Shown piece by piece: positions 11,138-22,943 of a stretch of 64,000 nucleotides of DNA (positions within the stretch are counted from its first letter, which is position 1; each line of letters starts with the position of its first letter). The notes under the pieces were generated by a model. The model did not search any database. It was not told the DNA's origin and worked only from the letters and a program-made list of their open reading frames with translations. The stretch is from NCBI RefSeq assembly GCF_001625195.1, contig NC_054389.1, positions 5,018,520 through 5,082,519 of the forward strand. Direction: 5' to 3'. Source of the DNA: Drechmeria coniospora (Eukaryota; Ascomycota; Sordariomycetes; Hypocreales; Ophiocordycipitaceae). The position numbers and the translations under genes were made by a program.

Positions 11138-14100
11138 GGCTCCCTCGGGAGGGCCGTCTTGGGTGCGGATGGCTTCCGGTGGAGGAGAACGTGAGCGTCG
11201 CGCTTCGTGGTGCGTGCGTGCCGTCGTCTAAAAGGGCCAAAATTGGCGGCTCCGTCAAGTAAGAGGTATAAAGTGTCCGGGTCGCGGATGGACACTTGGT
11301 CGTCGAAACGTTGGTCGATGGTGGCAGAAGCTCGCGGATGGGCTCGCAGAGGGGGGGGGGGGTTTCGTCAAGCAAAAAATCGTCTTTTTCCCGACCACAG
11401 AGGGGGGAGGAGGAGGCGCTGAGGGGATGAGCGGGCTCGCGCTGCTCGTACGTTCGATGAACCAGAGCCCAAAAAGAGGGTCGTTGGTCGGGTGGCAGAA
11501 AGTTTTTCCCCGATGGAGTGGAAATGATTTCGCTGGGGGGGAGGAGGAGGAGGAGGAGGGGGGAAAGATGGTGCAGTCTCGTGCTGTCGCTGTTGTTATT
11601 TTTTTCTTTGGTCTCGCCCAGAAGATGGAGGTGGACGAAGCAGCAGCGGCGGCGACGGCTGCGGTGGCTCGCTAGGGCCGTAGACGACCAGCCAGTACTG
11701 TGTCGTAGCGGTACCACAACGTGCACTAGCGCAACTACGTTCAGTACTAGGTTGCGGTTGGTGGCAGCACTGTAAGTAAGTAGGTTGTAGTTGATACTAC
11801 CTAGGTACTAGCAACCACCGCAGGGAGCCGCTCGCTCTCCCTGGGTCGTGCCCCAGTGGGAGGAACTCTGGAAATGCAGGCGCCCCTAGCGGGACGCAGG
11901 AGGGAAGCCTCGGTGGGCGAGGAGAGTGCCCGCTAAGGCGTGAGGCGGGTCAAGGGAAGGGTACGGAGTACAAGTACTCTGAGGAACCTCATCGGTGGGC
12001 AGAGAGTAGCAGCTAGTCATGTACCGAAGTTGTACTCGTACTTGCTTGATCGATGCTTGGCAGCCCAGCGAGTACAAGTACAGGTTCGAGGACATGTACG
12101 GGGCACAAAGTACCCGAGTACCCGAGTACAACTACTAACGGAGTAATACACGCACGCGATTTAGGTGCTCCGACTCCGTATTCTAGGGCACATCGTAACT
12201 ACCACCTACTGTACAGTACTCCGTACTATCCAACAAGTCACCAGGCAGTACGGAGTACGTACTTTGAATCAGGACCTAGGTACTGTCCGTACCTGGGTCG
12301 AGCCCCGGTGCGAGCGCGCCACGATACAGGCATTTGCACGAAGTACAGATACTTTGGAACACTTATGTACCGTACTGTAGGTTCTGCACTTGTATTATAC
12401 CTACCTGTACTCCGTAAGTATTACATTCATGTAGAGGCGTCCAGCACGCGGTCCTCTACTGTAGGTAGTTGTACATTCGTATTTCACACGTATTCGGACT
12501 CGTTCAAGTGCAGGTACATGAACTCACTGCAGTACTCCGTACCATACAAATACTTACATGCAATTATACGGTACTACCTGTCAGTAGCAATGCTACTCCG
12601 TACTGGCATGATTTCGATCCATACTTAGGTAATAGGCACTTAAGTATACAGCAGAGCCTACCACCACTTGCAGGTACTTACAAAGGCACCTACTTACAAC
12701 TACTAGGTACTAGGTAATAAGTAGGTGCCAAGTAGGTACAGCACGCTGAACACCACTTATACATGTTGTTACCGTTCTACAGACACCTGTATACATACAT
12801 GTACCCATGCGCATCTTGGGAGGCTGAACCATCGCAGCTCTACATCATCCATTGCCATCTCCATCGTCCGTTTCGGATTGTATCATCCAACATTCTGACC
12901 ACTGATCATCGGCCCGTCCCAAGGACCCCTGCAACGCATAGCAGGGCAGCGAAATCGGTATTCCCGGAACCTTTTGCCGTTCAGACGATGACGTGAAAGC
13001 CCTCCGACGAATATATGGACATCTCGCCAGGTCACCGTCTACACCTTGGTCGACGACTACTTCATCGGTCCATTGTGCCTGGGAACAAGCCCGGTTGCTT
13101 TCCAACTACCGTTGTCGGAGTACGCCTGGCACCTACAACCAAAACTCCCTTCCGCGACGGTTCTGGGGACCGTCGTGAGAGCACGTCCACTCTGCGACGT
13201 GGCGCCGTCATCCGAACCCGGCACCAGCTGATCTTCGATCCAAACTTTGTTCCTCGTGTATCCAAAGGTACGGAAACGAAGAGGCGAACGTCCACGTACT
13301 GGATACCTTGTATGATACGTACGGATACGCGTGCAGTCAACCTGCCGTTGGCGCCCTCGACATCACGAACCAACAACCAATGACAACAGCCAGGCCAACA
13401 CCGTCACCGCCTCTCACTCTCCTTTGCTTGTCTGCTGCAACCCTCCATCCACCCCGAACAACGTTTTGACTGGCCTCTGACAGTATCTCACCGGTTATCC
13501 AGATAAGAAGCGGGGACCAAGGCAGGAGGGGGGCGCGGGCACGGCTTTCTGTTGTAAGAAACTGCCCGGGCACCCGAGCCTTTCTCCCGCCCTCCATTGG
13601 ACATCACCACTACGATGAGTTGTCGATGCATCCCACCTCGTCCCACATCGAATTCGGTTGGTCTCGTGTTTGGTTCCCGTCCGGTGCCGCGGCATACTCT
13701 GTCAACCCCTTCTGCAGGACTTTCTGGCCTCTACCCCTGATTCGTACCGTTGGGGGGGAGGGGGGTTCCGAGTCTTAACCGCAGCCATCGGAAGCACGGC
13801 TGTTATCTGTAAACACTCTGATGCAGATTACCTTGATGGTTGGAGGAGAAGGCATCGAACTTGTGCAGCCACTGAAGTCACAGGCCAGATGGTCGAGGTT
13901 CGACTGCAGATTTACCATCGTCTGCCTCCATCGGGTAACGACCAGATTCGATGTAGGTCCCAACGATCGAAATTTGTGGTAACTCATGAGTTGTGGCAAA
14001 ATGTTCAACGCTTAGTAGTTCAAATGCAGACATGAGTCATGGCCGCTTGTTCAGAAATGCGGCCATGCAACGATGAATTCAGCAGAGTCGTGTCTAAGCC

Positions 14101-14404
14101 TCACTCCATGCCCCGTCTGTCTGTCGAACACGGGCTCGTCATTATTCATACAAGCAGTGCCGCTGGTCCAGCCGACACAAAAGCAACGACGGTTGCCGCG
14201 TTGTACGGCTGCCTCGGCCCCACCAAAGCTGTCACCCGTCGCGCGCCAAACTCCTCCCATCCCCCCAGAAACCAGTCTCAGAGCGCTGCCCAAGATCATG
14301 ACCATGCGAAAACCGCGCGCTAACCCGGGAACCGCAGACAGCAAAGCAAGATGGAAGAGGGTGTGGGAATACAACGACCGCAGTTGCTCGGGTTAAAATG
14401 GGTA
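10441..14404. other. Intergenic region, PP1 5' flank to NTO1 3' flank
   Basis: Almost 4 kb without a recognised gene. 10441-11700 is the probable PP1 promoter and leader: GC-rich, with GGGGGG runs, a (TCG)13 microsatellite at 11098-11136 and purine-rich stretches. The 217-codon minus-strand frame at 11073-11726 is low complexity (Asp, Leu and Pro runs). 11700-12780 is a dense GTAC-word field. 12800-14400 is motif-poor mixed sequence; open frames on both strands overlap and none shows a recognisable domain. Confidence 0.55.
11098..11136. repeat. (TCG)13 microsatellite
   Basis: Thirteen uninterrupted TCG units lie upstream of the PP1 start codon. Confidence 0.95.
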
Positions 14405-17400
14405 TCATCGCTTTCTACCCGACGCTCTCCGCTTTCGAGATCTGCTGCTGTTGCTGGCCTTGCTCCTCGCCACGCTCGCAGAGGTGTCCACCGTCACCTC
14501 AGCCTCCATGGCCGACGCCGTGACAGCGCTGTTGACGTCGCGACCGAGCCCCTTAAGCTCTTCGTCGTCGAGGTCCGTCAGGTCCTCGCTCAGCATCCGG
14601 ACCGCGTCCATGCCAGCGGCCCAATGCTCACCCAGGATAGATGTGCCTCGGGGCTTCATCGACTTAAGATACCACAGGATGCCTCCCTCGGCGAGGGGGT
14701 CGCTCGCCTCCTTTCCGAAGCTCCCGTTCGACTGAGGCGGTGTAGGCGGCTCCGCCGGCGGTGGACGAGGGGCCAGCGCGGCCACATAGTCGTTGCTGTC
14801 CGGCGGCGTCTCCGACGACTCGACGCTCTTCAAGACCGTGCTCCTCCTGCTCTTTCGGGCCGGGTTGACCAGCTCGTCCGTTGTCGCGGGTAGGGTCATG
14901 CCCAAGCCAGACGTGTTCACTTCGATGTTTCCGCCACCGCCATCCTGTCGGTCCTCGGCTGTGTCCATCAGATCTGCGTCACCGTCATGATTGGTGTTGT
15001 TGAACGAGCTCTTGACCGTAATTTCGGACGAATCTGGAGCATCTACCATGATGGTGTCTTCCTTGTCACCTTCTTGCTTCTCCACCTCGGCGCCGCTCAC
15101 GGCTCGCCCCGTATCGATGCTTGCGTCGATGAGGCTCTCGAGGTCTTTTTGCATGCCGTCAAACGGCTTGTTCAAGATCTCGGACTCGACCCGCAATGCC
15201 GTTTCGATGTATGGCTGGACGGCCTTGAGAATGCGCTTGCCCAGCTTTCGACGTTCACGTATGTCTAAGAACATGCTCTTGGACGAAGCCGAGTCTCCCG
15301 CGTCCCAGCCGTCACCTTCTTCGTCCACACGGGGGCGCGACACGATGCCTGCGTTGATAACATCGCCGAGTTCCTGGGCGAAGGAGAGCGAATTCACGTA
15401 ATAACGCTCGCCGACCCGATTCTGAACCATGTCCAGCCCAGTGGAAAAGAGGTCCTTGTCGAGTCTAGAGTTCCGGTCAGCATCCCATCGTCAACGCGGT
15501 CATCGTTCCACCTTGAACGGAATATAGGACGACTCACAAGATGGCCTTCTCAATCGCGGGAGCGAGAAGCGTTGCAACTGGAAAGTAGCACTCGTCGACA
15601 AAGGTTTGCTCGAGCTCGGAAGCCTGCAGCTTCATCTGCTCGCGCTGGACAACCTCTTCCGACAGCGCCTTCAGCTGCTCAAGGTCGTTGATGATGTCCT
15701 CGGCGAACTCGATGCGGCGGGCGAGCCGAGCCTTTCCGCTTGGCCCCATGGACGCAAAGTTCCGCCGCGTCAGCTCCATGGAAGTGAACGTCTCCATTTG
15801 AAGCTGCAGTCGCTTGAGCAGAGCAGCGCCACGACGGGCCTCTCGCTTCAGCGTCCAATAGCGACACGCTTCGCCGAGAAAGTCTTTCCGCTTCCTAAAG
15901 GGGAATCGCTGGATCGACGCCTCGACGATGTCGAAGACTGCCTGCGGAATGATGGGGGCTCCGGACGGGAGCTTCCAAACGTTCTTGGCCGGTTCGCCCT
16001 TCTTCTTATCGACCGCGGCCACGGCCGAGGTCTTGGCCCCGGCCAGCAGGGACTCGTCCGGAAGATGTTCGGCGATGGCGCTGCGGTGTTGCGCAGCGAT
16101 GACGTTGGCCATGGCGTGGCTGTCCGCCCAGATGCGACCTCGCATGTTTCTCTTGTAAAACTTCTTGGCCGAGCGTGCAGCCTGGTGCACGTTGCGCTCC
16201 TTGGTGTAGTCGGGCGGGCAGTGCTTGTCGCAGAAGGCCTTCAGCACCATGGTGCCGTCCAAGACCGCAAGGGCGCCATGGCTGGTCTTCATCTTAAGAT
16301 AGAGGTGAGCTCGTCTGGCGCAGGTTACGTGGAAGGCTTGGTAGCAGTTTTTGTTGCTGCACTGGATGCAGGCACCCATCTTCTGGTGGCAGATGTAGCA
16401 GGAGAGCTTCCACCTCGTCTTGGGCACCTTTTCCACATCCATCACCGGCTCCATGAATGTGTGATTTCCGAGCGACACTTCGGGGATCCACATGGCACAG
16501 AGCAGGTGAGCCCACTTGGATGAGTTTGTTTGCTTGAAAGCGCCATCGGTATTGGGGCAGAAGATGCACGTCTAGGAGGCCGTCGTCAGCACGCGTCATC
16601 GTCCACGGAGCCTCCCGGAGACATCGGAGGGGGGGTTGAACGTACCGGCACGCCCCGACCACAGAGCTGGCATTTGCGGCAGAGCCATTGGCCTTCGGGG
16701 ATGAAGGGCACGCCGTAGCATTCCTGGTGGACGGCCAGGTTGCAGCCGTCGCAGAAGACGATGGCGTTGGTGTTCTCGCAGTCTCCGTCGTCGCATATGA
16801 CGCATTTGCTGTCGGGCTCCTCGCCGCCCTGCGTCTCGCCGTTCACGGCGGCGGCGGAGCCGGATCTCGGCCGATGCGTCTGCGGCGGTTTCGGGTTCGG
16901 TTTCGGGATTCGTCTCTCCAGCGTGTGCCATTCCTTTTCGATTTTCGTCATGGTGATCTCGAAGACCTCCCTCGTGATGGTCTCGAGCTCGTTTTGCTTT
17001 CGCTGGGCGTTGTACTGCTCCAGCCACATGTCGTCCTGCTCGTCCATGTCGTACTCGACCCGGCCGAGCCTGGATTGAGGGACGTGGTCCTCGGCCTTGG
17101 GCGTCGCGCACATGTCCACTTCGTCCTCGGCGCTGCCGTCGATGGCCTTGATGAGGGTTCGGTCCGAGCGGGGGAAGCGATCGCTTCCTTGATAGCCGAC
17201 GTTGCTCATCGCCTTGTCCACGTAGCGCGCCTGGCCAAAGGTCTTGCTCTCGAACAGCTCTATGCGGTTGGTTTTGCGGTACGAGGGCAGCTTCAGGTCC
17301 AACCTCTCCTTGGGCGTCTGGTTGTGTATCGGTAGAATTTTGGGCGTCTTGGGCGTCGAAGCGAAGTCGATGGGGCGGGTGCCGTAAAAGCTAACGGCTT

Positions 17401-18106
17401 CGCGTGTCTGCCGGCGAGGGCGTCTCGACGGCGTCCCCGCCTGCGTGTCCGGCACACTCGGCTCTGCATTCTCCTGGGGGTTTGGCGTGTTGCCGGTGGA
17501 TGCAGGGTTCACGTGTCTCGAGGGTGTCAGCGAGCCGTTGAGCAAGGGCGTGGGCGGTGCTTGGCGGGCCGGCGTGCTAGGAGCAGGAACGGCAGGTTGC
17601 GCAGCAGGATCGGTATCGACTGCCGTGAAAACCATAAACGTCTTCTCGATGTCGAGGTCCGGGTGGAACTCTTCCCAGCCCCGCTCCTCGCGGGGTTTGT
17701 AGTCCTCCGCCTGCTTGACCGAGGCAGCCATGGCGGCGGCTGAGCCCCACGGCAAGTCACTCGTGTCTTCGCTGGCAACGACCCGTCTTCGAGCACTTCT
17801 CTCTCGTCGAGGGGGCGCGGATGGTGTGTCGCCGTTGGCGAGGTCGCGGGCGGCGTTCCTGCTCGATCTCGACGTCGGTGCCGACGCGGCGGAAGCGGAG
17901 CGATGTAGGGAGTCGGAGTCGACAAATCGCCCTCCTCCGCCCGGCCCGCCGGGGACGTAGCGACGCTTCTTCGACGGTGGTTCCGAGGCGGCCATGGCCG
18001 AGAGGGACGCCTGTCTCGCCGCCCTCGCCGCGTTGGTCGTGCCGGGCGGGCGGCCGCGTCGGCGGCCCGTGGGGGTGCGCCGTGGAAGAGGGGATGCGGG
18101 AGCCAT
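14405..18106 (-). CDS. NTO1: PHD/extended-PHD finger chromatin protein, NuA3 subunit NTO1 (BRPF-like)
   Basis: Three exons (18106-16646, 16571-15538, 15464-14405) encode 1184 residues. The start MAPASPLPRRTPTGRRRGRP carries an AT-hook-like RRGRP. An EPL1/BRPF-like segment lies around residues 270-400. The first PHD finger (about 434-487, CVICDDGDC to CRKCQLC) is followed directly by an extended PHD (CIFCPNTDG, CYICHQKMGACIQC, FHVTCARRAHLYL, FCDKHCP) up to about residue 600, the PZP module that reads the unmodified H3 tail and DNA. A region around residues 780-850 (LLDKDLFSTGLDMV, ERYYVNSLSF) resembles a degenerate bromodomain. The C-terminus is acidic, then basic (RSRKRRASGRKR). Introns of 75 and 73 bp are clean. 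In yeast Nto1 scaffolds the NuA3 H3K14 acetyltransferase (family knowledge). It is nuclear by inference. Confidence 0.9.
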
Positions 18107-18524
18107 GTCTACCGGTGGCGGTCCGAACCTATCTGCGAAGCGAACTGCCGATCCGACGTCGCAGCTGGCCAGAGGCGCGGAGATAAGGGGGGGTGGCGAC
18201 GCGCGAGCTCGTCACGGGCCGGGATGGGACGGCGGGCATTTGCAGGCCTCGGGAAGACCAGACGTGCCCAAACTCACATGCGGTAGAGTATGAAGGCAAG
18301 AAAGAGCCCTGTTGGCGCGCAGTCGATGGCAGTGGGCAGCATCAGGAGGAGACGTGACGTCGGCTGGCGGCTCTGCGTAGGGCCGAGCGAAAAACAGACA
18401 ACGCGTGAAGTTGCATTTTGCACGGACCACCTGTACCGTACAAGAACCGTACAGCACTGTAAAGTAGGTACTTGCAGTACTGGAGCCCAGGAGTTGTACG
18501 GGGAGCTGGTGCTGGTACCTTGCT

Positions 18525-18568
18525 AGTACCGTAGGTACCTGTACTTAGTACCGTAGGTACCTGTACTT
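18525..18568. repeat. Exact 22-bp tandem duplication
   Basis: The unit starts AGTACCGTAGGTACCTGTAC and is present twice without mismatch (18525-18546, 18547-18568). It contains the palindrome GGTACC. Confidence 0.95.
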
Positions 18569-18910
18569 AGCACACAGGGTACCTGTCCGTACCCTGCCTG
18601 GTCAGTGGCTTGCAGCAACTTGGGTCAAAAGCACGTTCGGGTTAGTCAGCATCAATGACCCCGCTTTGCCAATTCGGGGAAGGGTACGGAGTACGGGGTA
18701 CGGAATAGATCTACCACGATTTACCCGCTTTTGTTCTATCTCGACTGGATACACAGTATGGAGTACTGCGTACTTACTTGTACAAGTATTATTGCTGTAC
18801 GGACACTTGGACGCTTATAGTGCAGTACATTGTAGGCACCTGCTGTACATGTATGTGAGTACCGAGTATTCCTTATTTTACACCTTCTTACAGTGTAAGT
18901 AGATTCACCT

Positions 18911-18942
18911 ACTTGTACAAGTACTTGTACAAGTACTTGTAC
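18911..18942. repeat. Tandem palindromic 12-mer (ACTTGTACAAGT)
   Basis: Two full copies plus 8 nt of a third copy of the self-complementary unit ACTTGTACAAGT. The whole array can fold on itself. Confidence 0.95.
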
Positions 18943-20139
18943 CTACTGAGTATGTACTTTGTATGCTTAAGTAATACATGTACTATACGGAGTGCTGTAC
19001 AGTGTACTGTACAGTACTGTACGGAGTACTAAGGTAATACTGTAGTCGTCCTTGTGGAGTTCAAGTAGAGTAGATACTAATAGTACTTAAGTAATACATC
19101 TACACCAATGTAAGTACTGCACTGCACTGTACGCCTTACCATACGTACAGTACATGTACGGAGAACGTCGGGAAATAATACTTGTAACAATAAGGGAAAA
19201 GGCACGTCAGCATACGGAGTACTGGCCGATCCGTCCACTCATCTTGCAGGGAATCACGAACATTGCAATCCATGTTGACTACTTCACAGTGGCTCCATCC
19301 ATCTACTGTGTCTGTTCACGTACACCCATGGGCCAGGCTCTCATTCATTATCATCTAGTGACGTGCGGCGAATGAAAAGTCAATAGGCCAATGGAGAGGT
19401 CGAGTGCTTCGGATTGCGGAGTTTGATCTGCACGAGGTGGTATTCACTTGGGATGAACTCGTACAGGTTCGTTTCACGTCATACCTCAGCTAGCTCGGCC
19501 GCTGCCGAATGGAAGCCACCGTCTGACGCGGAGGCTGCATATCCGCAGCCGATTAGGACGACCATCCGTGGGCAAACGAGACATTCACCACGTGCCGTGA
19601 CAATCACAGTCCCGTAACCAACAAAGCGCGCGCAACGACGAACCAAACGGGACGAGGTGGTACGTAAATAGTCCCGGTGTGTGAACGGAATGTATTCAAT
19701 TCGACCCGCGAAATGCACATCCTGTCATCTATCTGCCTAACGCTTCATCTCCAATGCTGTGAGCGGACCCTGCAAGTCCAAAGAAAGAAACCACCACCAC
19801 CACCAGCTGCGACCCCAAACGGAAAGCAGGCCACCGTCACTGAGCTACCATCTCGACCAGGCATTCACCCTTTTCCACTTCGCGTGGCTACTCTTCTCTC
19901 CGCTCGACTTTCGAAACAAGGCTCGCGGCCGTTGCGTGCGCCGTTGCCGGTGTGGGAAAACGTGAACGGCGGGGAATCGCCATCGTGAAGTACTCATCCC
20001 TACCATGCCTGAACGCCGCAGTCGCTATGCTTCACGATCCCGTCCATTGACACAGCTCCAATCGAAACAACCGATATGACGCAGCAAATAAATGGTCCCA
20101 AGCGGACAGTTCATAATGATACCCCGCCAGGCGCAAAAA

Positions 20140-20172
20140 AGAAGAAGAAGAAGAAGAAGAAAAAGAAGAAGA
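20140..20172. repeat. (AAG)n purine tract
   Basis: Mostly AAG/GAA triplets with one interruption, just beyond the stop codon of the LRR gene (transcribed leftward). Confidence 0.8.
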
Positions 20173-20317
20173 AAAGCGGACGTGGGATGGAGGGTGCTAG
20201 ACAGCGTGGGCCAGAGGCGGCATATACGACATGACGGGGCCGAGGGGTATAATGGAATGATACGGCGCATCGTCAGACGCTTCCATGCCGTCGGCGTGGG
20301 GACCCAGAATGCACAGG

Positions 20318-22943
20318 CTAGCCCAGCATGCGACCGCTGTGAACTGCGTGGCCAGGGGTCGCATGATGCGACATGTGACCTGCTCGGAGGGGTGGGATGG
20401 GTGGCACGCCGGCGGGGGCGTACACGGAACTTCCGTCCCAGCTCTCCTCGCTCAGCACGCTGAGATAGCCGCTGCCAACACGGTCTCGCAGGGCCTCTAT
20501 CTTGCGGCGGTACAGCTCGCCACCGACATCCCAGTTCTGAGGCCCGCCCGCGTCTGGCAGGGAGGCGGGCGCGGGTTCACGAGGCTCTGGCTTATCCGCA
20601 ACGGCGTCGAGGGTGGTGGGCATGTCCAACCGACCATCCGACAGGACCACGGGCGGTAGTAGAATCGTCTCCGAGGTTCGCGAGGTCAGGTAGTTTCCGA
20701 TGGGCGGATCCGACGCGTCTCTCGATTCCGCTCTCCGGGGCTGCTCCTGCTGCGGATCGACAGCTGCGGGGATGGCGGCCTGCTCGTTGGCCAAGTCCAC
20801 AATGCGTCTCTTGGGGGCCTTTCGGCGCCGCGTCGAGCTCGGGTTGACTTCGTTCGTCACGGATTTCGATGCCGACCTCTCCTTTCGCAGCATGCCGCCG
20901 TCCCTCGGAGCGCCGTACACAATGGCCGGTTTGGCAACTTCCACGATGGCCGGCGCCTCCGGGATCTTGGGCTTCACCACCGGGACCGAATCCGGGATCA
21001 AAGCCCGGTCGACCAGCTGGCGCCTTTCCGAGTAGCTCGGGCCGCTACCGTCAATGTCAACGTCCATGGTGTAGCCCGGCGTGGCCCGAAATAGGTTGAA
21101 AATGGTGATCCGGTAGTCCTTGTGGGTGCGGGTGAAAGGGTTGCCGTCGACCCAGATTTCGCGAATGTCGGGGATTCCCGTCAGTCTCGCAAGCTCCATG
21201 GGATCCGCGAGGCCATTGTCTCGGAGGTCGAGTCGTTCCAGCGGATACAGCTTCTCCACGCCGGCCAAGGACTGGAGCCTGTTGGCGCGAAGGTTGAGCG
21301 CCGTGATGGCCGGGAGCGGGCTGCGGGTGAGGGAGTGGAGCGAGTCGATCATGCACTGGGAGAGGTTCAGGGCGCGCAGGGCGGAGAGGGAAGCCAGGCT
21401 GTCCGGGATCTGGCTGAACAGGTTGGAGGAGAGGTCGAGGGAATAGAGAGTATTGGAGAGCGGCGCGAGGCTCGCGGGAGGGATCGAGGTCATGGCATTG
21501 TCGGCAAGGCAAAGGTGCCTCAGGAAGCGCCACTTGGACGGCGGCAAGCCACCGGCGTACATGAGATTCGCCGACATGGCTCTGGAGTGATGGTGCCACG
21601 AGTCCGACAAGCTCGAATGCGAGCTTCCGGAGCCGGAGCGCCTGATGCGCTGCGACAAGCGAGCGTGGGACGAGGGGTTCCGGGAGCCGAGGGGACGCGA
21701 CGGCGAGCTGCTCCGAGGACGCGAGCCCTTGGAGGCGGATCGAGGCGGCGACCGAGCGGCATCATCCCTGTCGCGGCGCGCCTGCAGAGTTCCCGGGTTG
21801 TCGGAGCCGTCGGCGTCCTCCATGGCCGACTCGTTGGGCGCCAGCAACCCAATTCGCAGGTCGGCGAGAGGATGCTGCACCTCGGGCGAGCCCGGCGCGG
21901 ACACGGCACGGACGAGCTCGGGTTGGGGTTGGGCAAAGGTGGAGCTCCGACGGGGGATGTTGGTGGCAGCCCAGGTCGACGTGGGCGAGGACTGGGCCTT
22001 GGACGACCTCCGGCGGCGCCTGTCCATGTCATCGAGCACGACGTCGATGAGGATGTCGGCGGGATCCTCGATTCCGGCGTGCCTCAGGCTGAGGGAGCGC
22101 AGCTGGTCCGCCAACCGGTCCCAGCCGAAGAACTGGCGGAAGTCGATGCTGCTGATCTCGAGCGCCTGCAAGTTCTTGAAGACGTAAATGGGGACAGCCG
22201 AGTCGAAGGGGAACTCTTCATATCCACGGATGAGGCGAGCACGCCAGTCCGGCGCCAGCTTGAGACAAGGGATCTTGGTGAAGGCCGAATAGAGGTACTT
22301 GAGGTCGGCCTGGGCCGCCGCCTTTTGACGCTCCGTCCTCGCGGCCGAGATGCTCGAGCCGATGCTGAAGCTCGCCCAGAGCGCCGACATGCCCGACATG
22401 ACGCTGCTGATGCTCGAGACGGAATGTATGGAGCCGACATCGGAGCTGCGACTTCTCGAACGTCCCGTGTTGCCGAGGAAGGAAATGTAGTTGGTGGAGG
22501 AGGCGCTGTCGTGGAGGTTCTCCAGACGGACCTTCATGGGGCCGACGTCGATGCCGAGCTCCTCGAATCGAGAAAGCATGTAAAACAGGTGGTGGGGGGT
22601 CAGGGCCAGCTTCGCCGACTTGACACTGTGCGAGGTGAACTTGAGAGAGCCGAAGGAGAAGGCGGCGGCCAAGGAATTGGTGGACGATGATGTCGAGGGT
22701 CGGTCGGGAAGGGTCGGGGACGTGGGGATCGCGGCAGCGCTCGTGCTTTGGGAGGAGCGGTGACGAGCTTCGCGGCGCTGGAACTGCAAGGCGTTGGCGA
22801 GAGCCTTCTCGTGCGTGCGCACAAAGGCAGCCAATTGCTACGATGCGGTCGTCAGCACGCCCGTCCGGCGTGTCCCACCGGGGGTGGAAGGGTGGAGGGG
22901 GGCCACGTACCTTGACAAAATATTCGCCGTCTTCGGAATCCAT
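20318..22943 (-). CDS. Leucine-rich repeat protein, STK11IP (LIP1)-like
   Basis: Exon 1 is 22943-22911 (MDSEDGEYFVK); a 73-bp intron (GTACGT to GTAG) joins it to exon 2, 22837-20318 (QLAAFVRTHEKALANAL). The product has 850 residues. Residues ~170-230 contain FKNLQALEISSIDF and SLSLRHAGIED; ~250-440 is a long Ser/Arg-rich disordered insert; ~443-590 holds five or six LRRs (LRHLCLADNAM, LYSLDLSSNLF, LRALNLSQCMI, ITALNLRANRL, LERLDLRDNGL) closed by IREIWVDGNPFTRTHKDYR. The C-terminus is basic, then disordered. The split LRR arrangement and the cap resemble the LKB1-interacting protein STK11IP; this is my reading of architecture, not a search result. Function in fungi is unknown to me. The only upstream in-frame alternative in exon 2 is a TTG, so the short first exon with the ATG is preferred. 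Confidence 0.82.

Larger units (their letters stand above)
18107..20317. other. Intergenic region with dense GTAC palindromes and an (AAG) tract
   Basis: 18107-18420 is the NTO1 promoter side. 18430-19220 is a dense field of GTAC words that includes the 22-bp duplication at 18525-18568, the 12-bp palindromic repeat at 18911-18942 and the run CTGTACAGTGTACTGTACAG near 18992. 19230-20300 is ordinary sequence with a purine (AAG)n tract at about 20140-20172, close to the 3' end of the LRR gene. No gene was recognised. Confidence 0.55.

Noticed and set aside
11073..11726. 217-codon minus-strand open frame upstream of PP1
   Set aside because: Mostly low-complexity Leu, Pro and Asp runs created by microsatellites in the PP1 leader; no domain.
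18525..18942. Telomeric or subtelomeric repeat
   Set aside because: No TTAGGG arrays anywhere; the repeats are GTAC palindromes, not telomere units.
21122..22690. 522-codon plus-strand open frame
   Set aside because: Antisense shadow of the LRR gene; Gly/Arg/Val-rich with no recognisable motif.
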